Below, in pieces: positions 8,899 to 16,893 of a stretch of DNA of 64,000 nt (its first letter is position 1; each line of letters begins with the position of its first letter). The translations under genes were made by a program, and so were the position numbers. The stretch covers positions 558,001 through 622,000 of the forward strand of contig CAVOZI010000016.1 in NCBI GenBank assembly GCA_963700895.1. Direction: 5' to 3'. Below the pieces are notes generated by a model. The model saw nothing but the letters and a program-made list of their open reading frames with translations. It did not search any database and was not told the DNA's origin. The stretch comes from Anderseniella sp963700895. Lineage in GTDB: Bacteria > Pseudomonadota > Alphaproteobacteria > Rhizobiales > Aestuariivirgaceae.

Positions 8899-10127
8899 CC
8901 GATACCGCCAACCTTTCCTTGCCATTGATCGCCGCCGCCCAGGCCCAGAAGCATGTCACCCACAATGAGGCGCTGGAGCGTCTGGACGCGCTGGTGCAGC
9001 TCAGCGTTGAGGCCATCAGCCAGAACCCGCCGCCTTCGCCGGCCGAGGGAGAGCGCCACATCTGCGCCGTGGGTGCAACAGGGGAGTGGAGCGGGCACGA
9101 TCATGAAGTTGCAGCGTTTCAGGGCGGCGCATGGGTGTTCCATGTTCCTCGCACCGGATGGCGCGCCTGGGTGGTCACCAGTGCCGGGCTGATGGTGTTC
9201 GACGGCAGCCAGTGGACCGCTGTCGCCAGTGGCGGGGGCGGAACCGTCAATCTGCAGAACGTGCCGCTGGCCGGCGTGAACGCCACCGCGGATGCGTCCA
9301 ACCGCCTGACGGTCAGTTCACCCAACTCGCTGCTCAACCACGAAGGTTCGGATCACCGGCTGAAGATCAATCGGGCGGCTTCGTCGGACACGGCATCGGT
9401 GGTCTTTCAATCCGACTTTTCGGGGCGAGCCGAGTTTGGCATTACCGGCGACGACCGGTTCCGGCTCAAGGTGTCAGCCGACGGCAGCAGCTGGAATGAT
9501 GCACTGAGCGTTGACCCGGCAACCGGCCGCAGCACTCTGGCGCCTGCCGATTTCCGCCTTTTTCCGGGAGGCACGGTCATTGAGCAGGGACATAGCCAGG
9601 CACCAATGCTGTTTCCTTTTGGACAGCGCGGTTACTCTGGCAGCACGTTCACAACAATCTCGCCATCCTGGCGTTTCAAGATTCCATTTTTTATCGCCCA
9701 TGATATCGACGTCAGCCTTGTCAGCTACGTGGTTCGGACTGCCGGTGCGCCCGGTGCGCGCCTGCGCATCGGCTTGCGGCGATGGGACAGGCAGGCTGGT
9801 TGGAGTTTCCGGGAACTGCTTTTCCAGACTGGCGAGGTGCCGGCAGACGTGGCCGGAGAGCAATCCATTCCGATAGGTCCTTTCACGGTGCCTGCGGGTT
9901 GGTATGTGCTTGATGTCACAAGCAATGATGGCACGATCGGTCTGCTGGGCCAGACTTGGCAATACATCGAGCCTGTTCTGGGTATGCGCTTCGTCAACAG
10001 TACGTTGCGGCCAATCCTCGCGTTGTATGCCCTGCAGGCCTTCGGCCCGCTTCCCGCTGACGATCCGGGAACAAGCTATCTGGCCGCCAATGAAGGCCAC
10101 GGCAATTTCAGTATCGGTTTGTCGTGA
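8895..10127 (+). CDS. DUF2793 tail-fibre-like protein
   Basis: 410 aa. Residues 1-110 are a clear DUF2793 domain: NLSLPLIAAAQAQKHVTHNE near the start and GWRAWVVTSAGLMVFDG near residue 100. The C-terminal 300 residues are beta-rich, resemble no family I recognise, and are encoded by visibly AT-richer DNA from about 9590 on. DUF2793 proteins commonly follow gp15 in GTA clusters and rhizobial prophages, so a receptor-binding role is inferred. ATGA overlap with gp15. Confidence 0.85.
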   Translation: MTDTANLSLPLIAAAQAQKHVTHNEALERLDALVQLSVEAISQNPPPSPAEGERHICAVGATGEWSGHDHEVAAFQGGAWVFHVPRTGWRAWVVTSAGLMVFDGSQWTAVASGGGGTVNLQNVPLAGVNATADASNRLTVSSPNSLLNHEGSDHRLKINRAASSDTASVVFQSDFSGRAEFGITGDDRFRLKVSADGSSWNDALSVDPATGRSTLAPADFRLFPGGTVIEQGHSQAPMLFPFGQRGYSGSTFTTISPSWRFKIPFFIAHDIDVSLVSYVVRTAGAPGARLRIGLRRWDRQAGWSFRELLFQTGEVPADVAGEQSIPIGPFTVPAGWYVLDVTSNDGTIGLLGQTWQYIEPVLGMRFVNSTLRPILALYALQAFGPLPADDPGTSYLAANEGHGNFSIGLS

Positions 10128-10351
10128 TGGCACCGCCTGTTTCATCGATAGAACGCGACCTTGGCCGGCTGGAGGCCCGGATGGCCGCGCTGGAAGCCGA
10201 TGTCTCCGTAATGGCAGCGGACGTGCGCCAGATCCGCGCCACCCTGCAGGCAGTCCGCGGCGGCTGGATCATGCTCGGCCTCGTCATCACCGCTTCTTCG
10301 GGTCTCGGTGCGGCAATCGTCAAGCTGTGGCCGGTGCTGATCCGCCCCTGA
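10127..10351 (+). CDS. Small coiled-coil membrane protein, possible holin or spanin-like
   Basis: 74 aa from ATG 10127 (GTG 10124 is equally close). The TGATG junction couples it to the previous gene. Residues 5-42 are a charged heptad-like helix (IERDLGRLEARMAALEAD), and residues 46-70 are one transmembrane segment ending in a short basic tail. That architecture, directly upstream of an endolysin, recalls XhlA-type haemolysin/holin accessory proteins. The function is inferred from position and topology only. Confidence 0.65.
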   Translation: MAPPVSSIERDLGRLEARMAALEADVSVMAADVRQIRATLQAVRGGWIMLGLVITASSGLGAAIVKLWPVLIRP

Positions 10352-10386
10352 CGCGTTCCCGAGCAGAAGTAAGGAGATTGCCCGCC

Positions 10387-11106
10387 ATGAAAGTGACGGA
10401 TGAGGGCTTGCGCCTGATCATGCGGTTCGAAGGCTTCCGCGCCCACGCCTATCGGGACCCGGTGGGCATCTGGACGATAGGGTATGGTCATACCTCCATG
10501 GCCGGCCCGCCGCGCGTGCACCGGGGCATGGTGGTGACGCGCGCGGAAGCTGCCGCAATATTGAGGCGGGATGTGGATATGTTCGCCGGCGGCGTCCGCC
10601 GCCTCGTCAGGGTCGAGCTGACTGACAGCCAGTTCTCGGCGCTGGTCAGTTTTGCCTACAATGTGGGGCTGGGTGCACTGGCCCGGTCGTCGGTGCTGAA
10701 AGCAGTCAATGCCCGTCAGTTCGATGCGGTGCCGCGCCGGCTTGCCCTTTGGGTGAAGGCGGGAGGCCGGCGTCTGCCGGGGCTGGTGAAGCGCCGTGCG
10801 GCCGAAGCTGCCATGTTTGTGGCACCCGGCCCGCACACAGCTACCCATGAGCCCGTAGTCCCGGACAAACCGGCCGGGCCGCTGCAGCCGGTGGAAGGCA
10901 AGCCGATGCTGGAAAGCACGACAGGCTGGGCTGCGGTGCTTTCGGCGCTGGCGGGACTGTTCTCGGCCATCGGCGCGGTGTTCAGGGACATCGCCGAACA
11001 GGCCGGCGGCACCATCGCCGTGTGCATCGCCATCACCATAATCGTGCTGGCCACCGGCTGGATCCTTCGTGAACGCTATCTGAAATCAAAACTGGACGGT
11101 GTCTGA
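10387..11106 (+). CDS. GH24 endolysin with C-terminal membrane segments
   Basis: 239 aa. The T4-lysozyme-type catalytic triad is present with exact spacing: Glu15 (MRFEGFR), Asp24 (YRDPVG) and Thr30 (IWTIGYG). The enzyme domain ends near residue 150. After a proline-rich linker, two hydrophobic segments (about 180-200 and 210-232) and a basic tail follow. The protein lacks an N-terminal signal. It hydrolyses peptidoglycan to release particles. The membrane tail is unusual for a lysozyme and may anchor it next to the holin encoded three bases downstream. Confidence 0.92.
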   Translation: MKVTDEGLRLIMRFEGFRAHAYRDPVGIWTIGYGHTSMAGPPRVHRGMVVTRAEAAAILRRDVDMFAGGVRRLVRVELTDSQFSALVSFAYNVGLGALARSSVLKAVNARQFDAVPRRLALWVKAGGRRLPGLVKRRAAEAAMFVAPGPHTATHEPVVPDKPAGPLQPVEGKPMLESTTGWAAVLSALAGLFSAIGAVFRDIAEQAGGTIAVCIAITIIVLATGWILRERYLKSKLDGV

Positions 11107-11109
11107 CCA

Positions 11110-11601
11110 ATGCTCGCGCTCATTCCTCTGATCCTGTCGTTCATCAAGGGTCCGGTATTCTCCATCATCGACAAGCTGATCCCGGACGGCGCGCTGAAGG
11201 CCCGCCTCAAGGCCGAGATCGAAACCCGCCTGCTGCAGTCCGACGACCGGCTAGCGGAGCTGCAGGGTGAGTTGCTCGGCATTGAACTGAGGTCGGAAAG
11301 CTGGCTGACGCGCAGCTGGCGTCCTGTGCTGATGTACCTGATCATGCTGCTGCTGGCGGTGTATGGATTGCTGCTGCCGCTGTACGAGGCGGCATTCGGC
11401 CCGCTGCAGCACTTCGAACCGCGCTGGCACCAGTTTCCCGACGGCCTGTGGAATCTGCTGATGCTGGGCGTCGGCGGCTATATCGGCGGGCGAACCGTAG
11501 AAAAGCTGGTGCGCGGCGGGATCTCGGGTGGCAGTTCTGCGCCGCCGCCGCCAAAGCGGCCCCCGCAAGCCAGCGGCAAACGCCGCAACTTCAACCAGTA
11601 A
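11110..11601 (+). CDS. Three-TM GTA/phage holin
   Basis: 163 aa. An amphipathic N-terminus (IPLILSFIKGPVFSIIDKLI) precedes ETRLLQSDDRLAELQGE, the conserved SWLTRSWRPVLMY motif, and two strong hydrophobic segments with a glycine-rich turn (GVGGYIGGRTVEK). This is the pattern of the GTA three-TM holin family. It would form the membrane lesion that gives the endolysin access to the wall. It starts three bases after the endolysin stop and closes the cluster. Confidence 0.9.
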   Translation: MLALIPLILSFIKGPVFSIIDKLIPDGALKARLKAEIETRLLQSDDRLAELQGELLGIELRSESWLTRSWRPVLMYLIMLLLAVYGLLLPLYEAAFGPLQHFEPRWHQFPDGLWNLLMLGVGGYIGGRTVEKLVRGGISGGSSAPPPPKRPPQASGKRRNFNQ

Positions 11602-11684
11602 CCGACCGGCCGTGCCATTGATCCGCGTCATCCGTTCCACTACCGTTTCTCGCCAGCAAAGCGGTGCAGGCAAACGGAGAGGAC

Positions 11685-12359
11685 ATGAACGTCGAGGACG
11701 CCATCAGGGCGCGGTATTCCTGCCGGGCTTTCCTGCCGGACAGGCCGGTCAGCCGTGAAACGGTCGAGGAGCTTCTCAAGGTCGCGGGTCAGGCCCCCTC
11801 GGGCGGGAACCTGCAGCCCTGGCAGGTGATCGTGCTCACCGGCGAACCGCTGAAGGCCCTGGTGGCCGACGTCCAGTCGCAGTTCGAGACCATGCCGCGT
11901 GGCGAGCAAACCGAGTACCGGATTTACCCCCAGGACCTGAAAGAGCCGTATTTCGCCCGCCGCCACAAGTGCGGTGAAGACCTGTATGCCACCATCAACG
12001 TGACGCGCGAGGACCGGGCGGGGCGGATGCGCCAGTACCGGCGCAATATCGAACTGTTCGGCGCGCCGGTCGGCCTGTTCGTCTATCTGGACCGCCAGAT
12101 GCAGCCCGGCCAGTGGTCTGATGCAGGGATGTTCATCCAGACGCTGATGCTGGCGGCAACGGCGCGCGGGCTGGCAACCTGCGCGCAGGAATTCTGGGCC
12201 ATGTGGCACACTGCCGTCGCCCGGCAAGCCAACCCGCCGGACGACTGGATGCTCTTCTGCGGCGTTGCACTGGGCCACGAGGACAACCTTGCTCCAATCA
12301 ACAGCTTGCGTACCGATAGGGCCGAGGTGCGCGAATTCGCAAGGTTTTCAGGGTTCTGA
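11685..12359 (+). CDS. Nitroreductase family protein
   Basis: 224 aa. The N-terminal IRARYSCRAFLPDRPVS and APSGGNLQPWQVIV motifs are the FMN-binding signature of nitroreductases, NAD(P)H-dependent flavoenzymes that reduce nitro compounds or quinones. Loop MQPGQWSDAGMFIQTLMLAA completes the FMN site. ATG 11685 is chosen because GGAGAGG lies directly upstream. It stands alone between the GTA cluster and the FeuPQ-like genes. The physiological substrate cannot be inferred. Confidence 0.9.
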   Translation: MNVEDAIRARYSCRAFLPDRPVSRETVEELLKVAGQAPSGGNLQPWQVIVLTGEPLKALVADVQSQFETMPRGEQTEYRIYPQDLKEPYFARRHKCGEDLYATINVTREDRAGRMRQYRRNIELFGAPVGLFVYLDRQMQPGQWSDAGMFIQTLMLAATARGLATCAQEFWAMWHTAVARQANPPDDWMLFCGVALGHEDNLAPINSLRTDRAEVREFARFSGF

Positions 12360-12436
12360 CCGGCTTCTCGATGGTGTTCATCACCGGTTCATGTGGGATG
12401 CGGCATGGTGCGGCCCTTCACGCTGGGATACTGAGC

Positions 12437-12670
12437 ATGACTGCCTTGAAGAAAATCTTGCCCGCCGCATTGGCGCTTGCGTTGCTGGTCACTGCGCCGG
12501 TAGCTGCAATCGCATTGAGCAGTTCCGGCGCTGCCGCGGCTGTCGCCAGCGCAACCGGTGGGCAGGTTCTGGCCGTGCAACCGGCTGGCGGCGGTTTCCG
12601 CGTCAAGGTCCGGATCGGTTCCGAGGTGAAATGGTGCAGCGTTGACGGTTCAGGCCGTGTAAGCTGCTGA
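12437..12670 (+). CDS. Small periplasmic protein, FeuN-like candidate
   Basis: 77 aa. A Sec-type signal peptide (KKILPAALALALLVTAPVAA) is followed by a 45-residue domain, GGQVLAVQPAGGGFRVKVR then VKWCSVDGSGRVSC, that resembles half of a PepSY repeat and carries two cysteines. It lies 25 bases upstream of the response regulator start. In Sinorhizobium the small periplasmic protein FeuN modulates the FeuPQ system; the same combination of signal peptide, size and position suggests an equivalent here. This is inference from context, not recognised identity. Confidence 0.7.
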   Translation: MTALKKILPAALALALLVTAPVAAIALSSSGAAAAVASATGGQVLAVQPAGGGFRVKVRIGSEVKWCSVDGSGRVSC

Positions 12671-12695
12671 GCGCCAACAAAGCGGAGTACGTTAT

Positions 12696-13368
12696 TTGCG
12701 GCTGCTGGTAGTTGAAGACGATCCCGACCTGAACCGGCAACTGGTGTCGGCCCTGAGCGACGCCGGCTATGCGGTCGACTCTGGCATCGGACGGCGAGGA
12801 CGGCCATTTTCTGGGCGATACCGAGCCCTATGATGCCGTGATCCTCGACCTTGGCCTGCCGGTCATGGACGGGGTGAGCGTGCTCGAGGCCTGGCGGCGC
12901 GAGGGCCGCACGATGCCGGTCCTCATCCTGACCGCGCGCGACCGCTGGAGCGACAAGGTGGCCGGGTTCGATGCCGGCGCTGACGACTATGTTGCCAAGC
13001 CCTTCCACATGGAAGAAGTGCTGGCACGGGTGCGGGCATTGCTGCGCCGAGCAAGCGGCAATGCGTCGTCCGAACTGTCCTGCGGCGAGCTGGTCGTCGA
13101 CACCGCCAGCGCCCGGGTGAGCGTGGCGGGCAACCCGGTCAAGCTGACATCACTGGAGTTCCGGTTGCTCAGTTACATGATCCACCACAAGGGCAAGGTC
13201 ATTTCCCGCACCGAGCTGGTGGAGCACCTGTATGACCAGGACTTTGACCGGGACTCCAATACCATCGAGGTATTTGTGGGCAGGCTGCGGAAGAAGCTTG
13301 GCATCGACGTGCTGAAGACCATTCGCGGCCTTGGTTACTGCCTGTCGGAACCGGATGAAAAGGTCTAG
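12696..13368 (+). pseudogene. feuP: FeuP-like OmpR-family response regulator (one frame break)
   Basis: The receiver begins at TTG 12696 (RLLVVEDDPDLNRQLVSALS) but shifts frame after AGYAVD: a single extra base at 12779-12781 separates it from the intact remainder (LASDGEDGHFLGDTEPYDAV onward). Phospho-acceptor Asp lies in VILDLGLP; Lys in VAKPFH. The winged-helix DNA-binding domain includes RTELVEHLYDQDFDRDSNTI and GRLRKKLG, close to rhizobial FeuP, which controls osmosensing and cyclic glucan export genes. Without the extra base the product is about 223 aa. Both halves are conserved, so a consensus error is likelier than a true mutation. The stop overlaps the kinase start. Confidence 0.85.
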
Positions 13369-14743
13369 CTCCCTAGCCTTCCGGCTGATCGCCGCTGCCG
13401 CGGTGGTGAGCATCGTGCTGCTCCTGGCGGCAGGGATTCTGCTGTCCTCCTTGTTTACCGCGGCGGTGGAGCGCAGCCTTGATGCCCGGCTCCAGGCGGT
13501 CATGGACGGTTTGCTTGCTTCGGTCGAACTCGAAGGCGGCAAGCCGAAGATGAACCGGCAACTGGCCGACACCCGGTTCGAACTTCCGCTCAATGGCTGG
13601 TATTGGCAGATTACCCAGGTTGGTGGCGATGCCGGGCACCAGCTGGCATCCACATCGCTGCTCGACGAACGGCTTCCGATTGCGCAGTTCGACGATCCCG
13701 GTCGTGCCGACGGCGTCCGGCAGGCCGGCTACATGCGCGACAAGTCCGGCAACCGCCTGCGCGTCATTGAGCAGCGTTTCAACCTGTTCGGGAGCAAGGA
13801 GCAGTATTCGTTCCTCATTGCCGGCAACTTTGATGAATTGCAGGCAGAAGTATCGGCCTTCAACAACGCGCTTATCGCCGTACTCGGGCTGCTCGGCGCC
13901 GGCCTGGTCGCGGCCATTTTCGTTCAGGTGCGGTTCGGTTTGCGCCCGTTGTCAGCACTGCAGACCGAACTCGCCCGGATCCGCGAGGGTGAACAGGTCC
14001 GCATTTCCGGCTTTTATCCTGACGAGATACAGACCGTCACCGGCGAGCTGAACCAATTGCTGGACGCCAATACGGAGATCATTGAGCGAGCCCGCACCCA
14101 AGTTGGCAATCTCGCTCATGCCCTGAAGACGCCCTTGAGCGTGCTGACCAACGAGGCGGCCATTCATGGCGGTCCGTTGGGCAGCAAGGTCACCGAACAG
14201 GCGGGCATCATGCGCGACCAGGTGTCGATGTATCTTGACCGCGCCCGTCGTGCCGCCCGCGCCCATACGATCGGGACGGTGTGCGATCCGAACGAGGTGG
14301 TAAAGGCGCTGGTGCGTACGCTTGAGCGCATCCACGTCGAGCAGGGCATCAGGGTCGAGGCCGGCTACGCACCGGCTGTCAGGTTCCGGGGCGAGCGGCA
14401 GGACCTGGAGGAAATGGTCGGCAACCTGCTGGACAACGCCTTCAAGTGGAGCAGCGGGAACATTTCGGTTGCCGTGCGCCCAGCCAGAAATCCGCCGGAC
14501 ACCCGCATAAGCTGGCTGGATATAGTGGTGGAGGACGATGGCCCGGGACTGCCGGACGGGGGAGCCGAGATTGCCACCCAGCGCGGCAGGCGCCTCGATG
14601 AAACCAAGCCGGGATCGGGTCTCGGCCTCAACATCGTTTTCGAAACGGCGAGCATGTATGGCGGACGGCTGTCACTGGGCAAGAGCAGGCTTGGGGGGCT
14701 CGAGGCAGTGCTCACCTTGCCAGCCACGGGCGGCCAGGGCTGA
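13355..14743 (+). CDS. feuQ: FeuQ-like sensor histidine kinase
   Basis: 462 aa. It has TM1 at about 8-34, a periplasmic sensor domain of about 135 residues, TM2 near 170-195 and a HAMP-like linker. The H-box NLAHALKTPLSVL has phospho-acceptor His255. ATP-binding boxes are EEMVGNLLDNAFKWS, VVEDDGPGLPDGG and GSGLGLNIV. ATG 13355 overlaps the response regulator by 14 bases, so the pair is co-translated. The small secreted protein upstream may bind its periplasmic domain. FeuQ identity rests mainly on its FeuP-like partner. Confidence 0.85.
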   Translation: MKRSSSLAFRLIAAAAVVSIVLLLAAGILLSSLFTAAVERSLDARLQAVMDGLLASVELEGGKPKMNRQLADTRFELPLNGWYWQITQVGGDAGHQLASTSLLDERLPIAQFDDPGRADGVRQAGYMRDKSGNRLRVIEQRFNLFGSKEQYSFLIAGNFDELQAEVSAFNNALIAVLGLLGAGLVAAIFVQVRFGLRPLSALQTELARIREGEQVRISGFYPDEIQTVTGELNQLLDANTEIIERARTQVGNLAHALKTPLSVLTNEAAIHGGPLGSKVTEQAGIMRDQVSMYLDRARRAARAHTIGTVCDPNEVVKALVRTLERIHVEQGIRVEAGYAPAVRFRGERQDLEEMVGNLLDNAFKWSSGNISVAVRPARNPPDTRISWLDIVVEDDGPGLPDGGAEIATQRGRRLDETKPGSGLGLNIVFETASMYGGRLSLGKSRLGGLEAVLTLPATGGQG

Positions 14744-15739
14744 TCAACCCACCTCTTCTTCCATGCCTGCCGGATTGGGCAGTCCCCGCTCGCGGTAGGG
14801 GGTGCGTGCATAGTAAGCGCGGTAACACTTCGAGAAGTGCGACGGCGAGGAAAACCCGCACGCCAGCGCCACGTTGATCACCGACATGTTGGTCTGCAGC
14901 AGCAGCGAGCGCGCCTTCTTGAGGCGGAGTTCGAGGTAATAGCGCTTGGGCGAGCGGTCCAGATAGCGCCGGAACAGCCGTTCGAGCTGGCGGGTCGACA
15001 AGCCTGCCTGATGAGCCAGCACGCTTGGTGACAGCGGCTCCTCCAGGTTCTTCTCCATCTGTTCAATGATGCCCACCATCTTCGGGTGCCGGGCGCCGAT
15101 GCGGGCCGGCAGCGACATCCGCTGATGTTCGCCGGGTTGGCGGATCGGCGAGTGCAGGATGTTTTCAGCCACATTGGTCGCCAGCGCGGAACCATGCTGG
15201 GCGGAGATCAGAGCCAGGATCATGTCGAGCGCCGACGTGCCGCCTGCACCGGTAAAGCGGTCGCGGTCAATCTCGAACAGGCTGCTGGTGACATTGATCT
15301 CGGGGAATTCCTCCATGAAGCCTGGCTGGTTCTCCCAGTGGATGGTGCAGGTATACCCGTCCAGCAAACCCGCCATCGCGAGCAACTGGGCGCCGGTACA
15401 GATGGCGCCGATGTCGATGCCCTTGCGCGCCGTCTTGCGCAACCAGTTGAACAGCACCTTGTCGGCATAGCGGTGAACATTGGTGCCGCCGCAAACGATG
15501 ACCGTGGCATGATCGGGAATCGAATCCAGGTCGCCGTCGGGCATCAGCGTAATGCCGCTTGAAGCGGTAACGGGCAAGCCGTCGTTGGAATGGGTCGTCC
15601 AGACGTAAAGGGATTTCTCGGATTGCCGGTTGGCCAGCCGCAACGGATCAATGACGGATGTGACGGGCAGGAGGGTGAACTCCGGAACCAGGATCAGGGC
15701 GATCTGCATGGGCAGATCTCTGGGCTTGTCGCCAAACAT
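14744..15739 (-). CDS. GlxA/AraC-family regulator with DJ-1/PfpI domain
   Basis: 331 aa (321 aa if the internal ATG at 15709 is used). The N-terminal part (about 10-180) is a glutamine-amidotransferase-like PfpI domain (VIVCGGTNVHRY, GAICTGAQLLAMAGLL). The C-terminal part (about 225-320) is an AraC helix-turn-helix pair (LSTRQLERLFRRYL, VINVALACGFSSPSHFSKCY). Regulators of this architecture (GbdR, CdhR, SouR) control choline, carnitine, betaine and sarcosine catabolism. It is divergent from an MTHFR-like gene and next to soxBDAG, so a sarcosine or betaine signal is inferred. Its stop directly abuts the feuQ stop. Confidence 0.88.
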   Translation of the reverse strand: MFGDKPRDLPMQIALILVPEFTLLPVTSVIDPLRLANRQSEKSLYVWTTHSNDGLPVTASSGITLMPDGDLDSIPDHATVIVCGGTNVHRYADKVLFNWLRKTARKGIDIGAICTGAQLLAMAGLLDGYTCTIHWENQPGFMEEFPEINVTSSLFEIDRDRFTGAGGTSALDMILALISAQHGSALATNVAENILHSPIRQPGEHQRMSLPARIGARHPKMVGIIEQMEKNLEEPLSPSVLAHQAGLSTRQLERLFRRYLDRSPKRYYLELRLKKARSLLLQTNMSVINVALACGFSSPSHFSKCYRAYYARTPYRERGLPNPAGMEEEVG

Positions 15740-15825
15740 TTAAACGTGAAACCTCATTGCAATCGGGTGACTTCGCCCCCTGCCGGGAGCTGTGTCCTTG
15801 CTACGCGGTGCGGCAAAACTGACCA

Positions 15826-15890
15826 GAGTCGCATTCGTCACGGCCAGGTCGCAAATTGCACGTTTCCGACGTCGCAAATGTCGCATGGTG
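15826..15890 (+). promoter_or_regulatory. GTCGCA direct-repeat cluster, candidate operator
   Basis: Four GTCGCA hexamers lie at 15828, 15848, 15871 and 15880 in the divergent gap between the AraC-type regulator and the MTHFR-like gene. Spacings of 20 and 23 bases are about two helical turns. The last hexamer ends 88 bases before the ATG at 15973. The same hexamer occurs twice, 21 bases apart, on the minus strand upstream of soxB. AraC-family dimers typically bind such direct repeats, so the adjacent regulator is the suggested ligand. Confidence 0.5.
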
Positions 15891-15972
15891 ATTGCGCTAA
15901 TCAAGTCGGGAGACTACGTCAATGGGTATTGCAACGATGACGCCGCAACCGGCCGCGGTTAAGGAGACACCG

Positions 15973-16815
15973 ATGTCGGCGTTCATGGCCAACATGACCC
16001 TGGAAATCACGCCGCGCCAGGCCGAGAAGCTGCCGCTGATCCAGCAGCACGTCGCGCCGGGCTCGCGGGTGTTCGTGGCGCTGGTCGATCCCTCCCACCT
16101 TGAAGACCAGTATTCAGCCGTAGCTGAGATCCGCAAGTGCGGCCTTGATCCGGTGCCGCATGTGCCGGCGCGGTTCATCGCCAACGAGGATGATCTCAAG
16201 CGCCGCATCGAGCGCCTTGCCAAGGCCGGCGGGGTCGATACGTACCTGGTGCTGGGCGGCGGTGCGCCGGAGCCTGTGGGCGACTATCACTGCGCCCTGC
16301 AGCTTATGGAAACCGGCGTGTTCGAAGCCAACGGTGCCAGGATGCTCGGCGTGGCCGGCCACCCCGAAGGCAACAGCGACATCACCAAGGTGCATGGCGA
16401 GGCCATGCTCGCCACGGCGCTGAAGGACAAGCAGGCATACATCCGTGAGCACGGCATGGACGGCTTCATCGCTACCCAGTTCCTGTTCGAAGCCGAGCCG
16501 GTGGCAAAGTGGGCCGAGGGCCTGCGCGCACAGGGCATCGACCTGCCGGCCTGGGTCGGCATTCCGGGGCCTGCCTCCATCAAGACGCTGGCCAAGTATG
16601 CAGCCGTGTGCGGCGTCGGCAATTCCGCCCGCTTCATCCGCAAGCAGGCGCTCAACGTCACCAAGCTGCTGTCGGTGTCCACGCCGGACAAGTTCATGAA
16701 CGAGCTTGCCGCCATTCACGTCAATCGGCCGGACCTGAAGATCGCCGGGCCGCACATGTATCCGTTCGGCGGCTTCGACAAGCTGTTCGACTGGATGGGC
16801 ACGCTGAAGCGCTGA
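15973..16815 (+). CDS. Methylenetetrahydrofolate reductase family protein
   Basis: 280 aa. The family resembles MetF: a (beta/alpha)8 fold with VFVALVDPSHLEDQYSAV, PHVPARFIANEDDL and VLGGGAPEPVGDYHCALQL. MGIATQFLFEAEP-like and IPGPASIKTL segments match the flavin and folate region. It is expected to interconvert methylene- and methyl-tetrahydrofolate. Such genes often sit beside sarcosine or dimethylglycine oxidases that generate methylene-THF. ATG 15973 is preferred because AAGGAGA lies six bases upstream; ATG 15922 is an in-frame alternative. A terminator follows. Confidence 0.85.
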   Translation: MSAFMANMTLEITPRQAEKLPLIQQHVAPGSRVFVALVDPSHLEDQYSAVAEIRKCGLDPVPHVPARFIANEDDLKRRIERLAKAGGVDTYLVLGGGAPEPVGDYHCALQLMETGVFEANGARMLGVAGHPEGNSDITKVHGEAMLATALKDKQAYIREHGMDGFIATQFLFEAEPVAKWAEGLRAQGIDLPAWVGIPGPASIKTLAKYAAVCGVGNSARFIRKQALNVTKLLSVSTPDKFMNELAAIHVNRPDLKIAGPHMYPFGGFDKLFDWMGTLKR

Positions 16816-16840
16816 ACCGTCTTCCTTCCTGAAACTGAAA

Positions 16841-16876
16841 ACGCCCGGTCAGCGATGGCCGGGCGTCTTTTGTTTC
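16841..16876. terminator. Bidirectional intrinsic terminator
   Basis: Perfect 8-bp stem ACGCCCGG / CCGGGCGT (16841-16848 with 16859-16866) around a 10-base loop, followed by CTTTTGTTT on the plus strand and preceded by TGAAACTGAAAA, which provides a U-rich tract on the minus strand. It lies between the convergent MTHFR-like gene and soxG and can serve both. Confidence 0.85.
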
Positions 16877-16893
16877 AGCCTGTGCGGCTGTGC

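Noticed and set aside
1..11601. Ordinary prophage instead of a GTA
   Set aside because: Order, short tape measure and gp12-gp15 set match GTAs and no integrase, repressor or replication gene is seen, though the upstream part is outside the window, so this is not excluded.
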